Counted from the first letter of the stretch, positions 12,801 through 23,700 are shown. The stretch is DNA of 64,000 nucleotides from Parelaphostrongylus tenuis (GCA_019055375.1 JAHQIW010004636.1:62001-126000); one strand, 5' to 3'. Numbers and translations are program-made. The notes: generated by a model from the letters alone, not told the origin.

Positions 12801-14128
12801 AGATCATTGTGTGTCCCAAGACTGACTCTGCATTAACATTGGTGTTGTTCAATGGTTCACAAGTATCTACTTGGAAGCCAAAAACGAGAGAAAGCCAAAC
12901 TATGACACAATTCATTCGAACAGGTGCTCCTTCGGCGGTCTTGCATTCTCAAGAGCAAAGTTGTTCGAATGAATTGCAATATAAAACCTTGCAAAGGCCA
13001 GTAGTTGTAATAGAAATCAGTATTGATCTGCACACCTACAGCAATAATACACAGGTTATCTTAATCTATCAGAAGAAGTGCTGATATATCAAATAAGAGA
13101 AGTATCTTTTCGTTTCCTTTTCATATGAATACATGAAATAGTGAGAATTGAAAAGCACGCTTATGTCCAGCAGAACATGATAACACTCTCAAATGCATTA
13201 CTGATGCTAACAGCTATGGAACTTTCGTTGGAAGCTTTACAAAGTTAAACTTTGCTTTCATATGTCTTTTTAAAAACTCACTTAAAAAATTGTTTGAAAA
13301 TTTTTTCTAAAAACACTTCATATTTCAAACAAGTCCAAAGCGAGAGTAACATCTTAGAAAAGTTTCACATAACCATGAAATGGAGTGAACTCTCATACAC
13401 ATATCTGCCAAACTGCCATTCTCTAAATGCTTTGTTTATCAAAAAATGTCGCAGTTTTCGAAAATGTATGGAAAAATTTTATTCCAGGAAACCATCAGTT
13501 TTTGGTAAAAACATTGACTTCTACGGAAGCAATCTGTGTATCGCGACAATCTCCTCGTACATCACTATATTTTCAAATGATAAAAGACGAAAACAATTAC
13601 CACAAAAGTAGAGCGGTATAGAGAAGTAGGAAATCTGTCAGGAAGAGAAGGATACACACAACTACTTACCTGTAAGTGGAACACCTTTCCATCAACGGTG
13701 ACAGTAAAGAGACTGTTATTCTCGCCGTCTATACCCACGACGGCCCCATGAAGACGCATGCAGCCTGGAAGTGTTAGAAACACAAAGGCTTGACTAACTT
13801 GTTCACTTGCAAATCAATTCTAAAACACAAAAGAAAAAGTGGACCATATCAGAATTAACGACGAACTTGGCTTCTTATCAAACGTAAGAGGTTACAAATG
13901 AAGAATACAAAGAAATATCGTTAAAAAAAATCACACGGAAAATACAACACTTGTTTTTATTGAGGAATAATCCCTCAAAATAAAAAATAAACGTTACTAA
14001 CCTCGCTGTTGACCTTTGAGCATCTTTTCTCTAGATGTGTAGTATAGCAATACATCCTCTTCCAGGCGAAACCACCGATACTGCCATCCATGAACCATAT
14101 TGGTCCATTTTGATAAAGGCCCTTCCAT
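6707..14128 (-). CDS. PH-domain protein of the FAPP family (PLEKHA3/PLEKHA8-like), 3' end not found
   Basis: Five minus-strand exons join in phase: 14128-14002, 13764-13670, 8953-8789, 8430-8308 and 6832-6707 (212 codons). Residues 1 to about 95 form a pleckstrin homology domain opening [15 protein letters not shown], the FAPP signature; K7, W8 and R18, in the positions used by FAPP proteins to bind PtdIns4P at the trans-Golgi, are all present. The domain closes with the C-terminal helix [10 protein letters not shown]. The next 85 residues align in order with the FAPP region after the PH domain ([22 protein letters not shown]). In this family the protein tethers to PtdIns4P/ARF1 Golgi membranes. 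Whether a glycolipid-transfer domain follows (FAPP2) or not (FAPP1) cannot be told, because exons below 6707 were not identified. An in-frame ATG at 14164 is an alternative start; ATG 14128 matches the family N-terminus. Confidence 0.85.
8308..8430 (-). CDS. FAPP-like gene, exon 4
   Basis: 41 codons, [10 protein letters not shown] to SIILLQ. Acceptor CCTTCAG, donor GTAGCT. Predicted helical. It matches the FAPP segment containing the SLLSATCNTF-like motif (here [14 protein letters not shown]). Confidence 0.8.
8789..8953 (-). CDS. FAPP-like gene, exon 3 (PH C-terminal helix and linker)
   Basis: 55 codons, starting [10 protein letters not shown] and ending SEIILQ, followed by donor GTTAAT. It contains the conserved Trp of the PH C-terminal helix. 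It is separated from exon 2 by a 4.7-kb intron holding SINEs and a 0.9-kb TIR element. Confidence 0.85.
9440..9740 (+). mobile_element. tRNA-derived SINE, family B-like
   Basis: The head at about 9445 (GGTTAGCCGAGTGGC) and the box-B-like GGTTCGACC at about 9494 resemble a tRNA-Leu/Ser promoter. The anticodon arm is not convincing, so I do not call a tRNA gene. The body is shared with the 40900-41060 and 54375-54600 copies (CATGAANAAGACGAA...). Confidence 0.55.
10460..10762 (-). mobile_element. tRNA-derived SINE, family A
   Basis: Reversed, it begins at a tRNA-like head (GTGACGCAGTGGTTAAGGTG as box A, GGTTCGATCTC as box B) and ends near 10460 with the shared 3' end GATCAACGCCGAGAGC. The best-preserved member is at 20733-21032. 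It lies in the FAPP-like gene's large intron. Confidence 0.8.
11120..11325. repeat. Short inverted-repeat element
   Basis: The two ends are mirror copies: TTTGTGATGTTACAAATAT near 11145 and ATATTTGTAACATATACAAC near 11290, with AGAGAATTGAGTGGT and its complement just inside. The centre holds a fragment of a tRNA-like SINE head (GTGTAGTGGTAGCACGCGCC). It is a fold-back element; its minus-strand reading frame is an artefact. Confidence 0.65.
11510..12415. mobile_element. TIR DNA transposon, about 0.9 kb, non-autonomous
   Basis: Long terminal inverted repeats of about 75-90 bp. The left end contains GCTGTAGCGAAGTAAAGATG and AAAAACGCTATTT; the right end carries the complement (AATAGCGTTTTTAACGC, CTACTACTGTTACAGC). 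Left and right poly-T/poly-A tracts also mirror each other. The interior has a 109-codon minus-strand frame (12030-11701) with no motif I recognise. The superfamily is not determined. Confidence 0.65.
13670..13764 (-). CDS. FAPP-like gene, exon 2 (PH-domain beta strands)
   Basis: Encodes residues 43-74, ending GKVFHLQ. Acceptor CTTCCAG, donor GTAAGTAG. It matches the part of the FAPP PH domain between strands 3 and 7. Confidence 0.85.
14002..14128 (-). CDS. FAPP-like gene, exon 1 (start of PH domain)
   Basis: Encodes residues 1-42, from [10 protein letters not shown] to KMLKGQQR, plus one base. The donor is GTTAGT. CTTAAG lies directly before the ATG and could be a trans-splice acceptor. A longer minus-strand frame over the same bases (13975-14160) is out of phase and is not the protein. 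Confidence 0.85.
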
Positions 14129-14164
14129 CTTAAGTAACAGCTCATAGTCAACACAAACACTTCA

Positions 14165-14410
14165 TCACTAGCAGATCCAAGAGAGAACTAGGCCTGGAAA
14201 AGAAGAATCAGAAGATCATGACGAGAGGAGAGTCAAATCGGCGCCGTATGAGGGAGGTGAGGAAAAGAGAGTCAGCCTAACACCCATCACGCAAGTGTAC
14301 ACATTCAATAATTACAGGATTAGCGATCCAGTTTTTCGAGTTCTTCTTCTTCTCTATAAACTTCGATTCTTAAAAACACTATTATTTTACTGTTTTTCTG
14401 TTGATTAGCC
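14165..14410. other. Region upstream of the FAPP-like gene
   Basis: Expected promoter/5' region of the minus-strand gene starting at 14128. I see no TATA or other recognisable promoter element. Confidence 0.25.
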
Positions 14411-14411
14411 C

Positions 14412-14722
14412 AATAACAATAGGATAAAGGATAAAAAGGATAAAGCTCTCGACGTTGATCAATCCCTGAGGAATGCGCCATGCGTTCGACTTCAATTTTT
14501 AACTTCGTTTGAGGTGAGTGAATGCACATCCTATGACTCGCGGTGGTCTCCTGCTGAACCGAGTCAGTGCTGCTTATCCTTTCGGACAAGTCTGAGACCA
14601 GTCTGGACCAATTTACCAACCCCGGAGGGATAGATGGCTTGGTGAGCCATGAGCGCGAGATCGAACTAGAGACCTCGTGTGCGACGCAGGGCACCTCTAA
14701 CCACTGCGCCACATGCGCTCTT
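14412..14722 (-). mobile_element. tRNA-derived SINE, family A
   Basis: Nearly full-length copy: tRNA-like head at about 14720 (GTGGCGCAGTGGTTAGAGGTG in reverse), box B at about 14670, and 3' end GATCAACGTCGAGAGC at about 14450. The 149-codon minus-strand frame 14320-14769 is this SINE, not a protein gene. Confidence 0.85.
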
Positions 14723-14754
14723 ATAACACAAGGACGATAGCAAAATTTTATTCG

Positions 14755-14890
14755 TCTTCGATGGTTCAACTTTTTCGTCTTCTGAGTCGATCATTCGAGT
14801 CTACTGTCTACAGTCACTAACTCGCCTTAGTTGTGGTCTTCGTCTTCGTTGTCGACCGAGTTCAATCATCCACTCACGAAAAACCTAACT
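14755..14890 (-). mobile_element. Penelope-type repeat fragment
   Basis: Inverted relative of the segment 15520-15625: the phrases GTCTTCGTCTTCGTTGTC and GATCATTCGAGTC are the complement of sequence there. The same family occurs at 21880-22080. Confidence 0.5.
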
Positions 14891-14939
14891 CACTGATGCG
14901 CCACATTGTTTTTATCTGATCCATCATCATAGCGTTTTT

Positions 14940-15160
14940 TTCACTGTGCTGATCCTACTACTTCCAGCACTCGTTTTTCGTCTTCTTCTTGAACGGCGTG
15001 GAATACTGGTTACACGAATCTTCTTGCAATCTAGAGGGCAGCCCGTCTGTGGAGTTTCATAGGATGTTTTGTGGACCGCCGGAGAGAGGTGGGGGTGGAG
15101 CTCGGCTCTAAGGAGCCGCGACGAGCTTCACAATCACTCGGCCACGGCGCCCCGATGCTC
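14940..15160 (-). mobile_element. tRNA-derived SINE, family B
   Basis: Head in reverse: GGGGCGCCGTGGCCGAGTG at about 15155. The body ends near 14945. High similarity in outline to 6195-6410, 44675-44900 and 50955-51190. Confidence 0.75.
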
Positions 15161-15164
15161 TTGT

Positions 15165-15300
15165 ATGGGGTAGATAGTCCGATGAGAAACAAAGCTGTCT
15201 CATAGAATGTTTAACGCCTTTCACGGGGTCTATTATGGCACTAATAGTGCTCGACGTACGTTTCAGCTTTCTCGCAAGTCTCATTAGTCTCACAGTCATT
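15165..15300 (-). ncRNA. Degenerate hammerhead ribozyme repeat (family 2)
   Basis: Minus strand: CTAATGA (consensus CTGATGA; G5 lost), a stem-II segment GACTTGC...AAAGCT, GAAA, then the palindrome ACGTACGT followed by C, giving a GTC cleavage triplet. It is followed by repeat sequence also present beside the 4330-4406 copy. The G5 change should inactivate it. A 63-codon frame here is coincidental. Confidence 0.45.
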
Positions 15301-15519
15301 CAGTTACCAGCTCTTGTATAAGGAATGGACGGACGTACATGTAACATTCTGAGTAAGCTGAAAAGATCACCCAACGTGATGTTCTTTTAGAGTGATTGAT
15401 GAACGAGAAGATTACGAGTGAGCAAAGTCCTAAGAATGGATAGTCGCTATCTCATCAGCCATCCTGTAGATGAAGGGATCGACAAGCAAGGTTCCCCATC
15501 TGAACAGTGCTCACCGAGT

Positions 15520-15660
15520 TTCGGTTCGATTCAGTTGACAACGAAGGCGAAGACCACAACGAGGACGAAGGACTGTGCGCTATCGACTCGAATCATCGAC
15601 TCTGAGGAAAACGAAAACGTCGAAACGTTAGCCGAACAAATTCATCTGTAAAAACTTCGT
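15520..15660 (+). mobile_element. Penelope-type repeat fragment with hammerhead-like sequence
   Basis: Contains CTGAGGA, an ACG...CGT stem and CGAAACGTTAGCC, the same 3' motif found at 36388, 42490 and 45640. Stem I is not convincing. It belongs to the repeat that precedes the GIY-YIG fragment at 22.5 kb. Confidence 0.4.
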
Positions 15661-16029
15661 GCTACTGATTTAATCAACAGAAAAATTTAGCTTGGTTGGA
15701 AAAATATCAAAGTGGAAGAGAAAATTATTTTAAACAGAGAATTATACTTGATAGTTTTCTACGCATCATTTGCTTCTTCAATGACATTGACCAAGTCCAT
15801 CTTCCTGAGATATATTTTCGTGTGTGGGAGGTGTTACTGGGGTGCCGGACTGCGAAGTACAGCGGGGGTTCAACCTCCCCCCGCCCCTCCTACCCTCAGC
15901 AGGGCTACCAAGCTGAGACCTCAAGACTCCAAGGAACAAAACAGCTACACCAACATAGCTTCCCTTCGCTGGTGCCCACATTATCAGTGAAGACGGGCCG
16001 TTCAAGTATCAAGTAATACCCACTGATAT

Positions 16030-16165
16030 AGAGTAGTATGCAAAACTTCTGCGTCAAGCGAGACTCGAACCCACACCTCACTTTATCCGGGAACGCGTTG
16101 CTCTAACCTGCTGCACTAGTGACGTCTTTTTGCTCACTACTCTTTCTACGCTACAACGCATACAT
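16030..16165 (-). mobile_element. tRNA-derived SINE, family C
   Basis: In reverse the head reads ACGTCACTAGTGCAGCAGGT as box A and GGTTCGAGTCTCGC as box B, followed by the family tail GTTTTGCATAC. Related copies: 18835-18965, 53515-53660, 53800-54010 and 54990-55110. Confidence 0.65.
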
Positions 16166-16310
16166 GTCAAGTAATAGCATACAGGGTAACCTCTGTTAAC
16201 TAGAAAATTTTTGCACACAAAAGATCGTTCAAATCTAAGGGCTATTCAACAAAATGACTTCACAACTGTTACTACATTACTATTAGTGAAGGAGAAGAAT
16301 AGAACTTCAG

Positions 16311-16694
16311 CTACTTACTCCACCCTTGCCGTTTTTTCCTCAAGGGATAGTTCGATTCATTAGGATTTAATGATTTGTTTAAGTGACGAATCACTGTCTC
16401 TCTTTCGTGGTTAAAAAAAACAAGGATTAAGTGGTATTTAGCGGGATGCCACTTGTTCCCTTGCTCCTTGATTTTCTTTTGATTCTTCGTCATGACAGGA
16501 CAAATGACGAGAGCTTTCCTCATTTGGGACATCATTTCATCCGAAACGGTATGCAGTTGAGAGTGATAGGTAGGCAGGAGCATCGCGATGAAGCGAGCAC
16601 ACAATGCGCACTCGCCGTCTTCAAGAGTAGCCGGCATCGTTGTTCCAAGACCATCTTTTCGTCTTTTCTCGATTCGAATAACTAATAAAAGCAT
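16311..16694 (-). CDS. Orphan exon candidate, weakly saposin-like
   Basis: An open 127-codon minus-strand frame with a CALCARFIAMLLP segment, then an amphipathic stretch and a third Cys (VICPVM). The C..C spacing and helix pattern recall half of a saposin B domain, but only three of six cysteines are present. TTATTAG at about 16688 could be an acceptor. No neighbouring exon was found and the opposite strand is also open, so the call is weak; it could be non-coding. Confidence 0.2.
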   Translation of the reverse strand: MLLLVIRIEKRRKDGLGTTMPATLEDGECALCARFIAMLLPTYHSQLHTVSDEMMSQMRKALVICPVMTKNQKKIKEQGNKWHPAKYHLILVFFNHERETVIRHLNKSLNPNESNYPLRKKRQGWSK

Positions 16695-17039
16695 CAGAAT
16701 TCAACGGGCGGACCAGAAGTGGTGAAGATTCTGATGCTGACAAGCAGTTCAGTGATGCTGAAGATGACTTAGGTCTCCGTCTCGTATCGTTGTGAGCTTT
16801 CCCATACTAAAGTGGTTCCGAAAGATTTCATGACACAGAGAAGAAACGAAAACGAAGTGAGGGTTGTATGAAAATGATAATGCGATAGAAATCCTTGTTA
16901 GAACCACTTACAAGGTCAAAGTTCAGGCCATTTTCTAACTCAATATCCCTAAAATTTCATGAAAAGAGCCACTTGATTCCTGCGAAAAAGGACGCAAAAA
17001 CACGCGTTTTCATTTTATTTTGAACATCAAATAATAACA

Positions 17040-17342
17040 AAAGCTCTGAAACAACCTCTTGGCGTTGATCAATCCCTGAGGGATGCGCCATGCATTCGAC
17101 TTCAATTCTTAACTTCGTTTTGAGGTGATTGAATGCATATCTGGCCCTTACAGTGAATCGAGGTGGGCTGCCCGCTGAACCGAGTCAGTGCTGCTTGTCC
17201 TCTCAGACAAGTCTGAGACCTGCCTGGTAACAATTTACCGACCCCGGAGGGATGGATGGCTTGGTGAGCTATGAGCGCGAGATCGAACCACTGACCTCGT
17301 ATGTGACGCAGAGCACCTCTAACCACTGCACCACATAACAAA
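17040..17342 (-). mobile_element. tRNA-derived SINE, family A
   Basis: Full-length type: head in reverse at about 17335 (GTGGTGCAGTGGTTAGAGGTG), box B at about 17283, 3' end GATCAACGCCAAGAGG at about 17063. The 88-codon frame 17102-17368 is this element. Confidence 0.85.
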
Positions 17343-18083
17343 AGTAACGATAATTTAACTTCTTCCAATTTCTACCTCGTCACTATCGATTGATTCATAC
17401 TGGCGAAATCGTTTTCAACAAACTTTTCTACCCTATACAGCGCTTTTTCGAGTTTATAAAGGAGAGAATCAGAAGAGATTAAGCAAAAATTACTAGGAAT
17501 TAAGGATAAGGAAGAAAAAGAATTAAGAATAAGGACGAATACAAAAGGTTGATAAAAATAATAAGAAATCTTGAAGTTACTATTCTATTTTCCAGCATAG
17601 ATCGACCGCTCTTATCCATGGATTTGCGGGTACTAAGTTATAGCTTGCTACTTCTCAAAGCGACTATTTTCAGGGAAAAAAGGCGAGATGAGTGAAAAAA
17701 GCGGTCGAGGACGGGGGGAGGGGGGAGTGTGGTCCACGCAAAACAAAAGGGGAACTCGATTGAACTGAGGTTCTATTTTGACCACAGCGATAAACATGTA
17801 AACAAACAAACAAACAAACAACCAAAACAAACATAAACAACAGAAAAAGCAAAGCTCTCGATGTGCTCGTATCGGCCGTGTCTGTTGGGAAATTTCGCAA
17901 AAGCTGCGTAGTTATCGTTGCAAACCGTGCTCCCTTTGCAAACTTGTCAAACCCACAACATGTACGGAGGTGACGTGACTCATCAATCGTCTCCGGGACG
18001 GTTGCTGGCTCCTACTTTTCTATTGTAGCCTTTCCTTTACCAGTCTTAATCGTGGTTCGATCGATCCATCGATTGATCGATCG

Positions 18084-18194
18084 ATGTCTGGTCGAGCGTC
18101 GACGACGGTGGCCGGACAGATCCATCGTGGTGATGTCCAGGTCGATTACCGGCTATCGAATGCCGACGGCGCTTGCCAGACCCGTCATCAACAG
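18084..18194 (+). CDS. Orphan first-exon candidate
   Basis: An ATG after a GATC-rich tract opens 37 codons (MSGRASTTVAGQIHRGDVQV ... CQTRHQQ) ending at CAG|GTTTGA, a plausible donor. Base composition is clearly more GC-rich than the surroundings, as expected of coding sequence. I do not recognise the product. It ends in phase 0 and does not join in frame to the next candidate at 20351, so at least one exon is missing, or it belongs to another transcript, or it is not an exon. Confidence 0.35.
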
Positions 18195-18419
18195 GTTTGA
18201 ACGCGTGTTCTTTTTCTTTTTGTAATTTTTTATATTATTAACTTGGCACGCCGAGGTGCTTGAAAGCCAAGTGGGCTCTCATCGTGTTGGTTGGCGACTC
18301 GTGATCTGCATCTATTTACACGAGATATAGGAGTGGTCTGCTGGAAGGCTTTACTTTGTTCCCTTTATAGCTGTGTTATGATGCTGTGATTATAGACTCA
18401 AGGATGCCGAGTGACACAC

Positions 18420-18520
18420 AAAATTCGCGCCCTATGAGGGAGTTGAGCCCGCAATTCATCGTATCGGGGCGCATGCTACCACTACACCATCGAGGCCCGT
18501 CGAGTCCCACCAGAAATCGG
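18420..18520 (-). repeat. tRNA-like SINE head fragment
   Basis: In reverse: TGGTGTAGTGGTAGCATGCG as box A, then the CGGGCTCAACTCCC body. The same fragment occurs near 11190-11260 and 43540-43565. Confidence 0.5.
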
Positions 18521-18629
18521 GGATTTTGTTTATTTATCACTCAACACCTTTAGATGTATTATTGTAGCATCATAGCACTGCTGAAATAGTGACGAAATAA
18601 ATTGGCAGATATATGAGTACACGCATATA

Positions 18630-18735
18630 TATATATATATATTATATATATATATATACGTATGTGTAGACACGCGTAAACGCATCTATATACGCACGCT
18701 TGTACATGGGTGTACCATGTATACACATACATGTG
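18630..18735. repeat. AT and ATGTGT-rich microsatellite
   Basis: (TA)n run followed by CATACATGTG units. Confidence 0.8.
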
Positions 18736-18834
18736 TATTTAATAGTTGTCAGCTTCACTGCATTTAGCCGATTTGTGCTTGCACGACGGTTTGATAGTTT
18801 ATCCTTTCAGGAACCACGAAAGGCTAGATACCCA

Positions 18835-18965
18835 TTGATGTAGAGCAATGTGCAAAATTTTCGCGTCAGGCGGGACTAGAACCCGCACCTCACTTTTTCC
18901 GAGAATGCGTGCTCTATCCGTTACACTAGTGACGCTCATTTTGCACATCGCTCTTTTCACGCTGC
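18835..18965 (-). mobile_element. tRNA-derived SINE, family C
   Basis: Reversed: GCGTCACTAGTGTAACGGAT (box A) and GGTTCTAGTCCCGCCTGACG (box B plus acceptor stem). The tRNA-like part can form an acceptor stem, but the family tail and the many dispersed copies show it is a SINE, not a tRNA gene. Confidence 0.7.
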
Positions 18966-20350
18966 AGCGGTTAAATAAAAAGAATTTCATGAGAGTCTTT
19001 GTCATGCCCACGGCACAACATCAAATCTCACTCAGATACTGAGATGGTGGCGTCACGTCTCATGGGAAAGCTGGCAGACACCAGACATGCATGCAGATGC
19101 CGCCGCCTGGATTGCCACGCAAGCGGCGGGGCGACGCTGTCCGCCCATCAACGCTGCTCCTGAAATAGTTATATCGAAGAAAGAGTGGTGGCGGCGGTCG
19201 TGTAACGGTAGCGTGTACCCTGTCATAGATGCAGAGCGAGTTTGAATCCCGATTGGTGCCGAAAATCCTACACATCATACAGCATCAGTTTATAGGTACA
19301 TATATTCTATATGAGGAAGCTTACGGAGAAAATTTAAAGGAACTTATCAATTGAGAAGCTATTAGAAAAATCTGAAATGCCCACGGCGCTGTTCAACAAC
19401 TTTCTGAATGGGTTATGTGGGTTCTCGTTAGAACTTGTTAACCGCTTGACTAGGACTTTGAGATCCCGTATAGAACTCAGGCGACGGCGTCGCGTGCTGC
19501 AACAATGATGAGGTAGTTTATGATGGAATTTGGAAGTTATTTCCAGTGAATAATTGAATCGTCACTAGAATCTGATTGGGTGCAATTGTTGAGACTTTAA
19601 TGAGGCTATCGGTAGTAGGAACAGCACTAATGCTTCTCAATAAACAAAACAAAAACGATGTGTTTAATGAGTCCTTTGCAAAAGTACTTATGCCCTGTTG
19701 TGAGGACCTGTTATACATTTCGTGCTGCCAAGAGATATGAATTTTTCTGTAGGGTACTGTGTACCTACAGTTCGTAGGTTTTATAATATTCATCTAATAT
19801 TCGAATTGAGTACCAAGTCTGCACGGAAGCGCGCGCCAACACATCCACTGCGACAGGGATGTGAGCTAATAACAGCTCACATTGTTGTGAAGCGGTTAAA
19901 CTGTAGTGGAGAGATTTCGTTGCTGAGACCTAGCACTTTCGTTAGGCAAGAATATGCTGCTTGATGAATGGGATTAAGTGTATAGCTTGAATGTATCCTA
20001 GGTAAGTGCAGTGCTTAATTCGTCTTTAATTTGGGAAGTGGCTTGGAGCAGACATTGTGATCGGTCATCCATAGAAATGCTTCCATAGGCATTTTCTATA
20101 GTAGACACAGGTCATTACCTTCCAATCTCCTTTTTTCTAAACCTCGCTATAAACGTTCGATATAGTTCGTGTGAATCTTTGAGGCCTTTTCAAGCTTAAT
20201 ATGTCACTGGCTCTTGTACGTTTTCTATAGTTGATCAGAGCCTCATACCCCAAGCTGAACCCTACTTTACACCAGGAATGGGAGACATTTTTGGTGACAG
20301 CACGTGATTTTGATGATCACCATTTTTCTCAGTAATTTCTTGGCTGATAG

Positions 20351-20438
20351 TGAATATGAAGACGGTAGAACAGTCACTGGGAAGATAATTTCTACATATT
20401 CACTAGCAACCAAAGAAAATCGACATAAAAAAGTGGTG
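20351..20438 (+). CDS. Orphan exon candidate
   Basis: Open in one frame (SEYEDGRTVTGKIISTYSLA ... HKKVV) between a GCTGATAG acceptor and a GTAAGT donor. It needs two bases from a preceding exon. It does not join in phase to the start exon at 20637, so it is probably not part of that gene's main transcript. Product unknown. Confidence 0.25.
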
Positions 20439-20620
20439 GTAAGTCGCAGTCACGTGGTATTACCAAAACGTCCCCCCATTCCTGCTCCAAGGTAGAATTA
20501 CTGTGAGACGTGTGGCTCTGATCAAGCGGGCGATGCCATCAAAGCGTAGCTGAGCCATGAACCTTCTGTATGATAAACGAACGTCTGAGTTCAGGATGTG
20601 TTCTATGCCGCAAATCCTTC

Positions 20621-20636
20621 CACAGTCGTTTCAAAA
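20621..20636 (+). promoter_or_regulatory. Probable trans-splice acceptor before the start codon
   Basis: CCTTCCACAG ends at 20625, 11 bases before ATG 20637. An acceptor this close to a start with no coding exon joining it in phase is the usual nematode arrangement for spliced-leader addition. No spliced-leader RNA gene is present in the window. Confidence 0.45.
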
Positions 20637-20691
20637 ATGGCGGATGGAGACTGCGTGAATGTGGAAGGTGACATGGTTGGTTTCTCTATCT

Positions 20692-20735
<44 letters not shown>

Positions 20736-23700
20736 AGCGCATGTGGCGCAGTGGTTAGAGGTGCTCTGCGTCGCACACCAGGTCAATGGTTCGATCTCGC
20801 GCTCATGGCTCACCAAGCCATCCATCCCTCCGGGGTCGGTAAATTGGTACCAGACGGATCACAGACTTGTCTGGGAGGATAAGCAGCACTGACTCGATTC
20901 AGCGGGAGGCCACCGCGAGTCATTGTAAAGGCCAGATATGCATTCAATCACCTCAAACGAAGTTAAAAATTGAAGTCGAATGCATGGCGCATCCCTCAGG
21001 GATTGATCAACGCCGAGAGCTTTATCCTTTATCCTTTATATATATGTATATATATGTATATATACATATATACGTATATATATAAACATGCATATGTACG
21101 TATATATATATATATAAATATGCATATATACGTATATATATGTTATATATCATCCTAAAAACATGAATTGTCCATTTTGTGACTTTAGTGACGCATTGTT
21201 CAGATCGAAGTGATAGCCGCAGACGAACTGCTTACGGAAGCTGTTGAGGAAGTTGGTGATTTAGCAAATGACAAGCAGTACGTCTACGAATATGACAGTG
21301 TGGTCCACACGCAGCATGATCAGAATATAATATTCCAGGTCCGTTTTCAGGTTCATTAATGTTTTCTTATATGGAGTGAAGAGAATTTTTTTCAGCTTTA
21401 TCAACCGCTGGAAACATCCCATGGTACTTTCATGTGTCGGATATGTCTTGAATTGGGTGAAACGGTCGAATTTGACAATAGAACATCTTATGCACATCAT
21501 CGTTACAAAGTTCACGGTTCTTACAATGTCAGTGGATCCATTCTAGCCGTTATTCCTTTTCTATTTTCTTTCCCTTTTTTTCAGAACAACCATGTGTGCC
21601 CTGTGCTACATTGTCGGGAGATCTACGCTTCTATGTCAGTTCTAAGGAAACATTTATGTGTAAGTGATATCCAGTTGGTTTTCATTATCAGAGCGATTTA
21701 ATGAAGTTCCAGCATAAGTTCATAGCCGACTTTCCTTCAGCTTCAGACTTATCAATCAATTATGTCTTCTTTGTTGATTGAGCCAACCTCACGAAGTGCT
21801 CATAGTACTAGTCTATTCGGCTGGCGTTTTACGCATGTCGTTGTTTCCAGAGCCGATTTATCCGATTCGATGCTCTATAGTCGTTTGTCTTCGTTCTTTT
21901 CTTCATATAGACGTTAGTCGTCCGAAGATGATTCGCGTCGAACGAGAATGAACCGAAGACCTCAACGATGACGAGCGACTACAGAGCATCGGTTCGAATT
22001 AATCGTTTCTGAAGACAACGGGACTCGTCAAAACGTCATCTGATCAAATTGTTATCACAACAGCTTCTTAAAACTGGTTTAGTCAACAGAGACGATAAGA
22101 TTTATTGAAGCTTTTACTAGGTCGATCATAAAATGCCCATTGAAATGCACTTTCGAACCTTCGCTAACGTGGGTGATTTTGAGGTACGTCTCTACTTCAA
22201 AATCACGTTGACGTAATTGTGCTTTTCTAATTCCTAACTTAAGTAACATAGTTTTACGTGATGGCTCAGCACGGTAATTTTTCATTTGTCAGCGTTTTCG
22301 ACACCTTATTGAGACGCTATGCAATTGCCGTTTCATGATGCATGCTAAACAACCTCACAACCGGCGGCAAATTATGCATTGCTCCAAAAGTGAACACAAA
22401 ATCATTCTCCAGTCGAGAAGGTACATTTTCTAATTAAAACATTCCTTCTCCAATTTTAAATATCAGTAAAATATTGTTATTAAATATAGAATTACCACCG
22501 AATACTCTAAAACGCCAACTAGTTCGCAACCGCTTATATGACCGTCTCTGTATAACGAAAGATTGTGAAATATGTCCTAAAGGCTGAGACGGTGATTACA
22601 TGAGCGTAGGTACAGTCTACCTAATCTCTTGCAAAGTGTGTAGCGATAAATATATTGGCGAAACGGGTAGGCCGCTCTATGCCCGTATAGAAGAACACCC
22701 AGCTGACAAGCGTCTCATCAGACGGAACACCCCGCTAGGGACGCATAGAGCGCAAAGCACGACGGAGTTCATTTTGAAATCGAAGTCACCATCCTTGCAC
22801 AGGAGCAAGAAACGTCAGCGCGAATGATCTTGAAAGCGTTTTGGATTAATACGACCAATCCAACCATAAACCGCAGGGAGGAATGCCTCGTTATCACTCG
22901 TGATTTGAGTCAGTACACAAGACTTGTTCTGATGGGCAGAGTGCATTCGAGCCTATGTGATCTTCTTCCGGTGATCTCCACTTGAATGATTCGGTGGAAC
23001 ACGTATAAAAAGCGGTGAGTATGTTGAGAGTTGATTTTGTGCTTCATGCGATTGAAATCTGGGTCTGGTGATTTTCTCTAAAGGAGTAATGAAGGTGTTT
23101 GGCCTATTGAATTGCGGGCAATTTGACCTTTGCAGGCTCTGAAGAAGGCGAACTGCTGAACCGTCAGTTGGTATATAAAGATCAATGTAACACCTTGTGT
23201 TTGGCTCAAAGATAAAAATCAGGAATTGTTTTGAAGCATGCCGAGGTTAAGAGACAGTCGGTCTTGGGAATTGCCAAATATCAGTTTTATCATTGATTCC
23301 AAGCCATAACAAAAGAATATTATTTTATTTGACCACATGATTTTTGACAAATCTATCTGCTCAGTGTTAACGATTGTTAAGCCCTCGCTAAGGTCATTGA
23401 CTTTGAGCGCATATGTTTCGATCCCTAGTTTAGTCATGTCTCGTTTTGTAATCTGCCTTTTTTGTTGTGAATGATTTTTTTCATTTAGACATAAACTGCC
23501 GAAAGTGCGCATGATGAAAGAAGGAGCATGGTGCCCAGCTCAGATCTCTTTCCGAACCGATACGAAAACGGGGTGAGATTCTGTATATCCATAATGGTGA
23601 AAGAATGACTCACATTCAACTAAAAATTTCCGTCGTCAGTCGAGATTTCCATCATAATTCTCCCATATTTTGATCAAATCGTCTGATCTACCTCGAGAAA

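Noticed and set aside
14320..14769. 149-codon minus-strand reading frame
   Set aside because: Lies entirely in a full-length family A SINE with tRNA-like promoter boxes; the same peptide phrases recur at 17102-17368 and 20867-21085 because the SINE does.
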